A stretch of 29,453 bases of DNA from BP-133 sp040756995 (GCA_040756995.1 JBFLYK010000074.1:1-29453); one strand, 5' to 3'. Numbered from the stretch's first letter, positions 8,095 to 15,369 are shown. Numbers and translations are program-made. The notes: generated by a model not told the origin, from the sequence alone.

Positions 8095-9985
8095 CGCCGC
8101 GGCGGGCGGCGTCGAACGCCGCCCGGAAGCGGGCGGTGATCTCGGCCTGGATCGCCTTCGGGGCGTAGGAGCGCCGGCCGTAGATCTGGTCGTAGCGCTC
8201 GAGGAGATCGGGCCGGACGTCGGCCAGCCATGAGAGGTACTCCTGCTTCACCCCCGGCCGCAGGTGGAGGACGATCGGGCTGGCCGACTCCACGCCCGCC
8301 TCGACCAGCGCATCGGCCAACGCCTGGAGCTGGCGGGGGCTGTCGGAGATGCCCGGGAGGATCGGCGCCGCCAGCACGCCGGTCGCAATCCCCGCCTCCC
8401 GCAGCCGGGCGAGCGCCTCCAGCCGCCGCATGGGATGCGGCGTCCCCGGCTCGCTCAGCTTCCACACCTCGTCGTCCACGGTGCCCACCGAGAACGCCGT
8501 CTGCACCCGGGTTCGTCTCGCCGCCTCCGCCAGCACGTCGATGTCCCGCAGGATGAGCGTCGACTTCGTGAGGATCGAGAACGGGTTCCGTGCCTCCCCC
8601 AGCACCTCGACGATCCCCCGGGTGAGCCGGTACTTCCCCTCACAACGCTGATAGGGATCCGTGTTGGTCCCCATGGCGATGAGGTCCCCCGCCCACCGCT
8701 TCGCCTGCACCTCCGCCCTGACCCGCTCGACGGCATTGATCTTCACCACGATCCGCCGCTCGAAGTCCCGCCCGGTATCGAGATTCAGATATTCGTGAGT
8801 CGGCCTGGCGAAGCAGTTGTGGCTCACGACTCCATTGGCGATGAAGTCCCCGGTCCCGGTGGTGATGTCGTAGAGCGGCAATTCCAGCCCGAGCGGTTCG
8901 ATGCTCTTCACCTTCAGTGGAGCGTCGCCCTTGATGGCGATTCCCTCGATCGATCGCTTGCGTGTAATGGCCGGATCCACGAGCTGGAAAAACTGGAGAT
9001 GGTGTCGGAGACCACCGACGATTCGGATGCAGGCGACTCCGTTGTCTCGAGGTCGCTCCCGGACATAGGGCACGCCGAAGCGTTGGAGGCAGGATTCGAT
9101 CGTCTCGACGATCGTCAAGTCGGCATTCGAGATCCTGAGAATGCCCCGCAGGTACGACCCCTCGGCGTCGAAAATGCCGGCGAGGAACCCCTTGCACCAT
9201 GAGTCGCTCCGAGCGGCGGGCCAGGCGATCAGCTGAGTGATGGCGTCCACTCCGGCCATCGTCTGGTTGCGGATCCCGTACATGGCCTGATGGCCCCCGA
9301 CGGCCTTGGTCCGGCGGGGCCGGCGGTATTCGTAGGACCCGACGTGCCCGTCGCCACGGATCATGCCGGTGAGGTAGCCCAGCCGGTAGTCGGTGTCGTG
9401 CTCGGGAGCCGCAACGAAGGCGCCCGTCCCCAAGAGCTTGTTGTTGATCGTGAGATGCGGGCGGCGGTGCCGGCCGCACTCCGTTCCGGTCACGTGCTTC
9501 CAGCCGCGGTCGGTGAGGTACCGGTGGTCGCCGCTGGCGATCAGCTCGGTGCCGTCTTCGAGGCTGATCCGGTACGCGGGCTTGACCACCGACCAGTGAT
9601 CGAGAACGTCAGTGATGACGTAGTGGCGGTAGGTGCCACGGCGCTCGGTGCCATAGACCCGGTCACCGACCCGTAGATCGGCCAGCGGCTTCGTTCGGCC
9701 GTCAGCCATGAGGATCGGCGTGTCGCCACTCTGGCAGTACGAGCAGGCGTGCGAACAACCCCGGTAGGCGTTGATCGTGTAGCGGAAGGACATGCGGGAT
9801 TGCGGGGGGACGGGGTTGATCACCCGTTGGGCTTTGACTTCGAGGAACTCGAGGCCGCGGAATTCGCCGTGGCCGGCGCGCCACGTCGGGGGTTCGTCTT
9901 CGAAGAGGGCCTGCTGGGGGCCCGAGCACTCATCGGCGAGCCGCCAGCGGAGTTGTGATCGTGCTTCCGGGGAAGCCCCAGCCAT
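8054..9985 (-). CDS. Rv2578c-family radical SAM protein containing an intein
   Basis: The 643-residue precursor carries a radical SAM domain interrupted by a 307-residue intein. Before it lies RYTINAYRGCSHACSY; after it, CFARPTHEYLNLDTGRDF. Joining them restores CSHACSYC, the CX3CX2C site that binds the 4Fe-4S cluster and S-adenosylmethionine, in a mature protein of 336 residues. The remainder (VVKINAVE, GTNTDPYQRCEGKYRLTRGI, SILTKSTLILRDIDVL, APILPGISDS) fits the Rv2578c group, distantly like spore photoproduct lyase; its reaction is unknown. The start is ATG at 9985. The C-terminal codons overlap the convergent MT0933-like gene. Function without splicing is impossible, because the third cluster Cys is the first residue after the intein. 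Confidence 0.92.
   Translation of the reverse strand: MAGASPEARSQLRWRLADECSGPQQALFEDEPPTWRAGHGEFRGLEFLEVKAQRVINPVPPQSRMSFRYTINAYRGCSHACSYCQSGDTPILMADGRTKPLADLRVGDRVYGTERRGTYRHYVITDVLDHWSVVKPAYRISLEDGTELIASGDHRYLTDRGWKHVTGTECGRHRRPHLTINNKLLGTGAFVAAPEHDTDYRLGYLTGMIRGDGHVGSYEYRRPRRTKAVGGHQAMYGIRNQTMAGVDAITQLIAWPAARSDSWCKGFLAGIFDAEGSYLRGILRISNADLTIVETIESCLQRFGVPYVRERPRDNGVACIRIVGGLRHHLQFFQLVDPAITRKRSIEGIAIKGDAPLKVKSIEPLGLELPLYDITTGTGDFIANGVVSHNCFARPTHEYLNLDTGRDFERRIVVKINAVERVRAEVQAKRWAGDLIAMGTNTDPYQRCEGKYRLTRGIVEVLGEARNPFSILTKSTLILRDIDVLAEAARRTRVQTAFSVGTVDDEVWKLSEPGTPHPMRRLEALARLREAGIATGVLAAPILPGISDSPRQLQALADALVEAGVESASPIVLHLRPGVKQEYLSWLADVRPDLLERYDQIYGRRSYAPKAIQAEITARFRAAFDAARRGVTGREASPRDDRR
8816..9736 (-). 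mobile_element. Intein with LAGLIDADG homing endonuclease
   Basis: Residues 84-390 of the precursor form a full intein. It starts Cys-QSGDTPILMADG (block A), has IASGDHRYLT (block B, with the key His154), and ends FIANGVVSHN before Cys391 (blocks F and G). Between these lie two LAGLIDADG motifs, LTGMIRGDG (acid Asp212) and LAGIFDAEG (acid Glu275), so the homing endonuclease may still be active. Base composition drops inside it: the line from 8941 is about 53% GC against roughly 70% outside, a sign of transfer from another source. Confidence 0.93.
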
Positions 9986-10026
9986 GGCTGAAGCTTAATC
10001 GAACGCCTGTTCGCTGTCGAGGGGAA

Positions 10027-10479
10027 TCAGCCTCCGGAGAGGCGGGCCCGGACCAGGTCGGAGACGGTCTTGCCGTCGGCTCGGCCGGCGACCTTGGCGG
10101 TGACGGCCTTCATGGCCGGGCCCATGGCGCCCATGCCGGAGAAGCCGCCTTCGCTCAGCGTTTCCGCAACGATCGCCTCGAGCTCCTCGGGCGACAGGGC
10201 GGCCGGGAGGTAGGCGGCGAGGACGTCGCGCTCGGCCCGTTCCCGGTCGGCCCGGTCGGGGCGGTCGGCGCTCCGGAAGGCCTCGGCCGCTTCGTCGCGC
10301 CGCTTCACCTCTTTGTTGATGACCTTCAGGATCTCGTCGTCGGTCAGCTCCTTCGCCTCCTTGCCGGCGACGGCGGCTTCCTTCACGGCCGCCAGCGCCA
10401 TCCGCAGGGCCGAGGTGGCCACGTCGTCCCGCCGCTTCATGGCGGCGGTCAGGTCGGCGCGGAGCCGGTCGGCGAGCAT
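10027..10479 (-). CDS. YqeY-like (GatB/YqeY domain) protein
   Basis: The 150-residue product matches the stand-alone YqeY family, related to the C-terminal tRNA-binding helical domain of the amidotransferase subunit GatB. Typical stretches are LRADLTAAMKRRD near the N-terminus, LRMALAAVKEAAV, ILKVINKEVKRRDEAAEAF, AAYLPAALSPEELEAIV and the Gly/Met-rich FSGMGAMGPAMKAV. The molecular role is unsettled; a tRNA or amidotransferase link is proposed from the domain. GGAGG about ten bases upstream supports the ATG at 10479. It lies 41 bases upstream of the radical SAM gene on the same strand and may be cotranscribed with it. Confidence 0.9.
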   Translation of the reverse strand: MLADRLRADLTAAMKRRDDVATSALRMALAAVKEAAVAGKEAKELTDDEILKVINKEVKRRDEAAEAFRSADRPDRADRERAERDVLAAYLPAALSPEELEAIVAETLSEGGFSGMGAMGPAMKAVTAKVAGRADGKTVSDLVRARLSGG

Positions 10480-10521
10480 GCTTCGTGTTCCTCCGTGTCG
10501 TTCGGCGACGGTGGCGCGCCG

Positions 10522-10932
10522 TCAGCCGCTCTTGTCCGGGCCGGCGCGGTCGACGGTGATGCGCAGGAGCACCCGCCGCTCCCGCTCCATGGCGGCGCGG
10601 TAGTCGTCCCAGTCGGGATGCTCGCCGGCCACCCGCCGGTAGTACTCGACCAGGCCCTCCATGGCCTCGGGGAGCGAGACGATGGTCGCCCGGCCGTCGA
10701 CCTGCACCCACTGCCCGTAGAAGCCGTCGGTCATGACACACACCGAAGCTCGGGGGTCACGGCGCAGGTTCTTCGTCTTGAGGGCCGTCTCCCGCGTGCT
10801 GACGACGACCATCCCCTCAGGATCGACGTCGGCCGCCACCGGCGACATCTGCGGGCTGCCGTCGGCCCGGTAGGTGGCCAGGACGGCGTGATGGTTCTTC
10901 CGGATGAACTCCCGGGCGGTCTCAGCGTCCAT
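10522..10932 (-). CDS. PPOX-class F420-dependent oxidoreductase (Rv1155-like)
   Basis: This 136-residue split-barrel protein has the family core HHAVLATYRADGSPQMSPVAADVD, STRETALKTKNLRRDPRASVCV, and the tail WDDYRAAMERERRVLLRITVDR. It resembles Rv1155-type proteins, which bind F420 or FMN and transfer hydride to unknown acceptors. It is only distantly related to the PPOX protein at 7406. The ATG at 10932 has no Shine-Dalgarno but follows a TACCGT box by six bases, so translation is probably leaderless. It is upstream of the YqeY gene, 42 bases away. Confidence 0.9.
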   Translation of the reverse strand: MDAETAREFIRKNHHAVLATYRADGSPQMSPVAADVDPEGMVVVSTRETALKTKNLRRDPRASVCVMTDGFYGQWVQVDGRATIVSLPEAMEGLVEYYRRVAGEHPDWDDYRAAMERERRVLLRITVDRAGPDKSG

Positions 10933-10938
10933 GCGGGA

Positions 10939-10944
10939 ACGGTA
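10939..10944 (-). promoter_or_regulatory. Candidate -10 box (TACCGT) for a leaderless start
   Basis: On the minus strand TACCGT ends six bases before the ATG at 10932, putting the transcription start on or beside the start codon. It shares the TACCNT form with the boxes near 6608 and 26724. Confidence 0.45.
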
Positions 10945-10962
10945 CCCCCGGCGGCGGGACGC

Positions 10963-10992
10963 GAGGAGACCCCGGCACCCCGGGGTCTCCTC
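10963..10992 (-). terminator. Terminator hairpin after the YtxH-like gene
   Basis: A perfect 13-bp stem (10963-10975 with 10980-10992) carries a four-base loop. It lies 28 bases after the stop of the minus-strand small membrane-protein gene. It lacks a T tract, so termination strength is uncertain. Confidence 0.65.
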
Positions 10993-11020
10993 TCCGCCAG
11001 CCCAGGGGGTGGAGGTTTCC

Positions 11021-11251
11021 TTACATCTCGGTCAGCTGCCGGGCGCCGGTGCCCTGCCCGCCGGGCTGGCCTTCGATCCCGTTCGGGTGCGTCGAGCCGT
11101 AGCCGCCCCCGTCCATGGCTCCGCCGGAGACCTTCCCCTTGAGCTGATCCATGGTCGCCTGGGTCTTCTCCCACGGTCCCCGGCCCGCCGCCGAACCGGC
11201 CAGGAACCCGATACCGAACATGCCCAGCGTCCTCATGCGAAACAGCTTCAT
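11021..11251 (-). CDS. Small YtxH-like membrane-associated protein
   Basis: The 76-residue product begins MKLFRMRTLGMFGIGFLAGSAAGRGPWEK. A short glycine-zipper-like membrane segment followed by a Gly-Arg-x-P/R-W/Y-E motif resembles YtxH-type actinobacterial proteins. The rest is Gly/Gln-rich and probably disordered (SGGAMDGGGYGSTHPNG). AAGGAG sits just upstream of the ATG at 11251. A later ATG (codon 6) is possible but lacks a site. No specific role can be assigned. Confidence 0.65.
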   Translation of the reverse strand: MKLFRMRTLGMFGIGFLAGSAAGRGPWEKTQATMDQLKGKVSGGAMDGGGYGSTHPNGIEGQPGGQGTGARQLTEM

Positions 11252-11273
11252 GACGTCTCCTTCACTGCGTCCC

Positions 11274-11300
11274 GTCAGTCCCTGTCAGTCCCTGTCAGTT
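11274..11300 (-). repeat. Tandem 10-bp repeats upstream of the YtxH-like gene
   Basis: GTCAGTCCCT occurs twice in tandem, followed by GTCAGTT. On the gene's strand this reads ACTGACAGGG repeated at one helical turn, ending about 23 bases before the start codon. It may be an operator or simple slippage. Confidence 0.5.
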
Positions 11301-11345
11301 GAACGTTCCCCCGACGGAGAGCCGACAAACCGCAGGCCGGCGACG

Positions 11346-12890
11346 TCAGAAGCCGGCCGCCAGCCCTTCAGCCCGGGGATCGGCCGCCGCCGTGAGCCCG
11401 TCCGCATCGATCCGGATGACCTGGGCGTGACCCATGGGGTCCTCGTACGGGCCGAGCACGTCGAGCCGGTGCCCGTACCGGCGCAGCCCTTCGAGCACGG
11501 CGCCAGGGAACCGGTTCTCGATCCGGACGGACCGGTCGCCGGCATCGACGACCCACCGCGGGGCGTCGAGAGCCGCGGCCGGATCGGCGCCGTCGTCGAC
11601 CAGCCGGGCCAGGAGTTGGACCTGCGTCTGCAGCTGGCCGTCGGCGCCCATCGTGCCGAACACCAGCCACGGCCTCCCGTTGCGCCGGACGAGGGCGGGC
11701 ATGAGCGTGTGCAGCGTCCGCTTCCCCGGGGCGAGGACGTTGACGTGCCCGGAGTCGAGGCTGAAGTAGGCGCCCCGGTTGTGGAGGTTGATCCCGAGGC
11801 CCGGAACGGTCACGCCGCTGCCGAACCCGTTGAAGTTGGACTGGATCAGGCTCACGCACAGCCCGTCACCGTCGACGGCGCAGAGGTAGGCGGTGTCGCC
11901 CATGATCGAGCCGCCGGTGCCGGAGAGGGCGCCTTGCGCCGCCACGACCTTGGCGTGGTCGGGATCAGCCAGCAGGCCCGGAGCGACCCGCATGTGGGCC
12001 GGGTCGGTGAGGTGGCCGTCGCGTTCCGCCAGGGCGGCGGTCGCCGCCTCGATCATTCGGTGCTGTCGCTCCAGCCCGTCGGCGGGCAGCGGACCGGCGG
12101 CGTCGAGCAGGTGCAGGGCGAGGAGGGCCGCCGTGCCCTGGCTGCTGGGCGGCAACTCCGCCACGGCCACGTCCCGGTAGCGGCCTTCCAGGGGTTCGAC
12201 CCACTCGCCTTCGTGGGCGGCCAGATCGCCGGCATCGAGCAGGCCACCGACCCGTTGGACGTGCTCGGCCACGGCCGCGCCGATCTCGCCCCGGTAGAAC
12301 GCCTCGGGCCCTCCCTCCGCCACCGTGGCCAAGGTTCGGGCCAGCCCCGGTTGCCTCAGCCGCCCGCCCGGGGCGGCCCGGGCGTAGATGGCGTCCCATT
12401 CTCCCCAGCCGGGATCGCTCGGCCGTCCCGCCCGGATCCGCCGGGCGCCGGTCGTCGTGAGGGGGAATCCTTCGCCGGCGTAGGCGATGGCCGGCCCGGC
12501 GAGGGCGGCGAACGACCGGCTCCCGAAGCGCTCCAGCAGGGCGAACCAGGCGTCGACCGCACCCGGCACCGTGATGGGAAGGGGACCGTGGCGCGGCATC
12601 GCCCGGTGCTGGGCGAGCACCGCCTCCGGGGTGGCGGCCGCCGGAGCCAGTCCGGAGCCGTTGTAGCCGTGGAGGCCGCCGTCCCAGACGACGGCGAAAC
12701 AGTCGCCGCCGATCCCGCAGGTGTAGGGCGCCACCACTCCGAGGACGAGGTTGGCGGCGATGGCGGCGTCCATGGCGTTGCCTCCGTCGCGGAGGACGGC
12801 GGCGCCGGCGTGGGTGGCCAGGTAGTGCGGGGTGGCGATGCAGGCGGTGGCGAACCGGTGGGCTGCGGGCCGGGGCGGGGCGCCGGTCAA
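11346..12890 (-). CDS. Gamma-glutamyltransferase family protein (YwrD-like)
   Basis: The family are N-terminal nucleophile hydrolases, made as precursors that cut themselves and act on gamma-glutamyl or related acyl-amide bonds. The 514 residues contain the N-terminal signature (ATHAGAAVLRDGGNAMDAAIAANLVLGVV, in part), CGIGGDCFAVV, PSSQGTAALLALHLL and the cleavage site GDTAYLCAVDGDG. There Thr333 is the expected nucleophile, but the usual TTH reads TAY, as in YwrD-like members. The C-terminal half has RTLHTLMPALV and DAPRWVVD. The start is inferred as TTG at 12890: TTGA overlaps the stop of the upstream heme-barrel gene, and no better start lies nearby. The longer open frame upstream runs antisense through other genes and is rejected. 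No signal peptide is seen. Confidence 0.85.
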   Translation of the reverse strand: MTGAPPRPAAHRFATACIATPHYLATHAGAAVLRDGGNAMDAAIAANLVLGVVAPYTCGIGGDCFAVVWDGGLHGYNGSGLAPAAATPEAVLAQHRAMPRHGPLPITVPGAVDAWFALLERFGSRSFAALAGPAIAYAGEGFPLTTTGARRIRAGRPSDPGWGEWDAIYARAAPGGRLRQPGLARTLATVAEGGPEAFYRGEIGAAVAEHVQRVGGLLDAGDLAAHEGEWVEPLEGRYRDVAVAELPPSSQGTAALLALHLLDAAGPLPADGLERQHRMIEAATAALAERDGHLTDPAHMRVAPGLLADPDHAKVVAAQGALSGTGGSIMGDTAYLCAVDGDGLCVSLIQSNFNGFGSGVTVPGLGINLHNRGAYFSLDSGHVNVLAPGKRTLHTLMPALVRRNGRPWLVFGTMGADGQLQTQVQLLARLVDDGADPAAALDAPRWVVDAGDRSVRIENRFPGAVLEGLRRYGHRLDVLGPYEDPMGHAQVIRIDADGLTAAADPRAEGLAAGF

Positions 12891-13378
12891 CCTTCCGTGA
12901 CCCGCCGCAGCTCGGCGGTCAGATGGCCCTGGAGCGGCTGGCCCGCGGCCTCCAGCTGCACCGCATAACGAAGGATGTCGGTGCCCAGGAGCTCGAAGCG
13001 ACGGGTGAGCCCCTTGACTTCCTTGGCCGTGGCCGCCAGACCGATGGAGGTGGCGGTCAGGTCGATGACCGATCCCTCGACCGTGCCCTCCTCGATCTCG
13101 GCGATCCCGGTCGGATGGGCCAGCACGACCTCGAGCCGCCCACCGGGCTTGGGACGCCAGTAACCGGTCTCGGCATGGAGCGGCCGCTGGTCGTCCAGCG
13201 CCCACGTCCGCTGCTGGTAGGTCAGGAACGGCTTGCCCGGCACCGCCCCGAACCGGACCTCCTCGCCGTAGTCGAACGCCGCGATTGTCGGGTAGGCGCC
13301 GTGGCCCTCTCCCCGCCACGTCCCGACGAGAAAGGCGATCGGCTCGACCTCGGGATGCACCCCGTACAGATACCCCAT
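12887..13378 (-). CDS. Nitrobindin-like heme-binding beta-barrel protein
   Basis: The 163-residue product belongs to the nitrobindin/THAP4 C-terminal family, ten-stranded barrels that bind ferric heme and react with NO or peroxynitrite. The signature FLVGTWRGEGHGAYPT is near the N-terminus (Gly19-Trp21-Gly23-Gly25), followed by FLTYQQRTW, HAETGYWRPKPGG and LEVVLAHPTGIAEI. His152 near the C-terminus is in the position of the proximal heme ligand. It is similar in length to Rv2717c. Its stop overlaps the start of the gamma-glutamyltransferase gene (TTGA), implying coupling. An H-NOX heme protein is encoded about 470 bases upstream. Confidence 0.9.
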   Translation of the reverse strand: MGYLYGVHPEVEPIAFLVGTWRGEGHGAYPTIAAFDYGEEVRFGAVPGKPFLTYQQRTWALDDQRPLHAETGYWRPKPGGRLEVVLAHPTGIAEIEEGTVEGSVIDLTATSIGLAATAKEVKGLTRRFELLGTDILRYAVQLEAAGQPLQGHLTAELRRVTEG

Positions 13379-13452
13379 GCCTCGTCGCTGGTCGAGGTGC
13401 GCCCGGTCGGGGGAGCCGGGTCACCACGCAACGGGCCTGCCATGATTGGGCC

Positions 13453-13839
13453 ATGCGCGCCCGGGTCCGCATCGTCGTGGCAACGCTGATCGCCGTGGTG
13501 GGGCTCATCGGCCCGGGGGCCTCGGCATCCCAGGGTCTCGTCGGCCCCCTGAAACTCGACGTGGGCGACTCCGACCGCGACGGCCTGGCCGAGGCCTCGG
13601 TGCTGGGCGCTGCCGGCGGGCCGTGTGCCTGCCGCTGTCCGATCATCGGTGGCGACTGGGAGGTGGCCGTCCTGGGCCAGACCCTGGCGCTCGGCATACG
13701 CTCGGCGCTCGGCGTCTGCGGGACCCGGTTGAAAGCCGGCGTGGATCCCGGCCCGCCCGACCCCCGCGCCGATCCTGACGTCGGCAGCGAACTGGAGTTC
13801 AATCCCAACGGGCTCGGCCGGGGCGGCCCGGCCGGCTGA
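13453..13839 (+). CDS. Small secreted Cys-containing protein of unknown function
   Basis: From the ATG at 13453 the 128-residue product has a signal peptide (MRARVRIVVATLIAVVGLIG...ASAS), then LDVGDSDRDGLAEASVLG, which resembles an EF-hand-like or dockerin-like Asp loop (DSDRDGLAE), then GPCACRCPIIGGDWEV with three alternating Cys, and a fourth Cys in GVCGT. The tail is Pro/Asp-rich. The frame stays open further upstream, but the signal peptide fixes the likely start. It converges on the H-NOX gene with a six-base gap. I do not recognise a family. Confidence 0.65.
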   Translation: MRARVRIVVATLIAVVGLIGPGASASQGLVGPLKLDVGDSDRDGLAEASVLGAAGGPCACRCPIIGGDWEVAVLGQTLALGIRSALGVCGTRLKAGVDPGPPDPRADPDVGSELEFNPNGLGRGGPAG

Positions 13840-13845
13840 GCGCCG

Positions 13846-14442
13846 CTAGGCCGCCGGGGCGAAGGTACAGACGAGGGCGCAGCGCTCCTCGCCGTGGAGC
13901 ATGCAGCGGACCTGCTGGATCTGGACCTGCTCGCCGTAGTAGTCGGCCGTGCCGGTGACGAACCCCTCGGCCAGGGCGCAGAGCCGCCGGGCTGAGCGGT
14001 ACCCCAGGACGAGTCCGCCGGGCGGTTCGACCTCCAGGACCTCGAGGTCGAGCGGGCCGCTCTCCACGTCGGTCGGCCGGCCGCCGTCCGGGTGCAGGAT
14101 GGCATTGAGGGTGAGCAGGAACGACTCGGCGCTCTGGTGGGGAGCGAAGATCAGCGGGTAGCGCTCGGCCAGCAGCGGCACCGCCGCCCGTCCGAACCAG
14201 CGCAGCCGCTCCTCGGCGTTCATCTCGGGCGCGACCGGCAGGGCCCCGAGCAGCCGGAAGAACTCGTCGTCCGGGTAGCGGTCGAACGGCAGATAGCCCC
14301 CGACGTCCACCTTGGCCAGCATCTCCGCCCAGGCGCCCGCGCCGAACCGGCGTGTCACCGCCTCTTCGAGCAAGTTGAAGATGATGCCGGTCACGCCCAG
14401 TGAGTTCGACGGAGAGTGGTCGACCACCTCGTTTGCCGTCAC
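13846..14442 (-). CDS. Stand-alone H-NOX (heme NO/O2-binding) protein
   Basis: H-NOX domains bind heme and sense NO or O2, usually signalling to histidine kinases or cyclic-di-nucleotide enzymes. The 198-residue product shows GIIFNLLEEAVTRRFGAGAW (N-terminal helices), YPDDEFFRLLGAL, SFLLTLNAILHPDG with the probable proximal heme ligand His117, and YRSAR (Tyr148-Ser150-Arg152), the conserved YxSxR that holds the heme propionates. The C-terminus (HGEERCALVCTF) also resembles V4R-type domains. The GTG start at 14442 lacks a Shine-Dalgarno; an AT-richer TAACACT lies eight bases upstream. No kinase or cyclase gene is adjacent, so its partner is unknown. Confidence 0.85.
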   Translation of the reverse strand: MTANEVVDHSPSNSLGVTGIIFNLLEEAVTRRFGAGAWAEMLAKVDVGGYLPFDRYPDDEFFRLLGALPVAPEMNAEERLRWFGRAAVPLLAERYPLIFAPHQSAESFLLTLNAILHPDGGRPTDVESGPLDLEVLEVEPPGGLVLGYRSARRLCALAEGFVTGTADYYGEQVQIQQVRCMLHGEERCALVCTFAPAA

Positions 14443-14510
14443 AGGGTGCCAGTGTTAGCAGAACCGGACATTGAGGACGCGGATCGAACCTGCGTTCGGT
14501 TCCTGGCCGA

Positions 14511-14534
14511 CGAAAATGGGCCGCCGAGCGGCCC
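14511..14534 (-). terminator. Terminator of the tRNA-Leu transcript
   Basis: On the minus strand GGGCCGC-TCG-GCGGCCC (14534-14518) is followed by ATTTTCG. It lies 14 bases after the 3' end of the tRNA. Confidence 0.75.
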
Positions 14535-14547
14535 GAGATCAAGGAAG

Positions 14548-14631
14548 TGCCCGGAGCGGGGCTCGAACCCGCACGCCCTTACGGGCAATGGATTTTGAGT
14601 CCATCGCGTCAGCCAATTGCGCCATCCGGGC
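14548..14631 (-). tRNA. tRNA-Leu (CAA anticodon)
   Basis: The minus strand folds as a class II tRNA of 84 nt. The acceptor stem is GCCCGGA/TCCGGGC with discriminator A. The anticodon stem ATGGA/TCCAT encloses loop CTCAAAA, giving anticodon CAA. The long variable arm is GCCC-GTAA-GGGC, and the T arm is GCGGG-TTCGAGC-CCCGC. It reads UUG leucine codons. CCA is not encoded. Its 5' end overlaps the last 23 bases of the upstream same-strand MerR-type gene. Confidence 0.95.
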
Positions 14632-15355
14632 CAGACGACTTGAAACTAGCGCCTCCCCCGGCGCCGACGTGGCCGGCTTTCTCGGCCGCCCAGGCGTTGC
14701 GGAGCATTCGCTCGAAGCCGTAGGCGACCAGGGAGGTGGCGGCCTGCACCAGGAGGCCGAAAGCGGCTTCCGCCCGTTCGCTCTCCTCGTGGGGGTCGAG
14801 GCCGGCGGCCTGGAGCGGCTCGACGACGTACTTCGAGTACAGCTGCACGGCGCCGGCCGCGACCTCCTGCATGGTGGAGATCTGCATCCGGGCCAGCTGC
14901 ATGAACTCCTCCATCGGCAGCCCCACGCCGAGCAAGCTCAACAGCATCCTCACGGCCCTCACATCGGCACCGGTGTAGAACGGGCCGCCGCTGCCCTGCC
15001 GGGCCCGGATCACCCCCGAGGCCTCGAGCGACCGGAGCACCGCCAGCGGCACCCTCGTGCGATCGGCCAGTTCGTGGGGCGCGAGGTGCTCGTCGTCGGA
15101 CACCGGCGGCAGGGGCGGGACGACCCGCTGGGTACCGCCGTGCTGGCGGGTCAGCAGTCCGGCGATCGCTTTGAGGGAGTATCCCTTCTCCTTCAGCTCT
15201 TTGATGGTACGAAGACGCTCGAGATGCCGATCGTCGTAAAGGGCCACCCGGCCGTCGCGGCGCGGCGGGTCGATCAGACCCTTGGTCTGGTACGAGCGCA
15301 GCAGCTCCACGCTCACGCCGGCGGCGGCCGCCAGCTCCTCGACCCGATACGCCAC
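14609..15355 (-). CDS. MerR-type regulator with two helix-turn-helix units
   Basis: Starting at the GTG at 15355 the product has 248 residues. Residues 1-70 (AYRVEELAAAAGVSVELLRSY...ALYDDRHLERLRTI) are a MerR winged helix. A second similar unit follows at about 90-155 (LAPHELADRTRVPLAVLRSL...FYTGADVRAVRMLLSLL), and the C-terminal part is helical without a Cys-rich metal site, suggesting a ligand- or protein-sensing region. It diverges from the fatty-acid synthesis operon and is the natural candidate to control it. A palindrome and a likely promoter lie between them. The stop codon falls inside the tRNA-Leu gene. The longer frame upstream would run through fabD and is rejected; the exact start is uncertain because no strong ribosome site is present. 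Confidence 0.82.
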   Translation of the reverse strand: MAYRVEELAAAAGVSVELLRSYQTKGLIDPPRRDGRVALYDDRHLERLRTIKELKEKGYSLKAIAGLLTRQHGGTQRVVPPLPPVSDDEHLAPHELADRTRVPLAVLRSLEASGVIRARQGSGGPFYTGADVRAVRMLLSLLGVGLPMEEFMQLARMQISTMQEVAAGAVQLYSKYVVEPLQAAGLDPHEESERAEAAFGLLVQAATSLVAYGFERMLRNAWAAEKAGHVGAGGGASFKSSGPDGAIG

Positions 15356-15369
15356 GAGAACCCCCGAAT

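Noticed and set aside
11346..14105. A 919-residue reading of the gamma-glutamyltransferase
   Set aside because: The extra N-terminal part runs antisense or out of frame through the heme-barrel, secreted-protein and H-NOX genes and is low-complexity Arg/Pro/Ser. Family homology begins near 12890.
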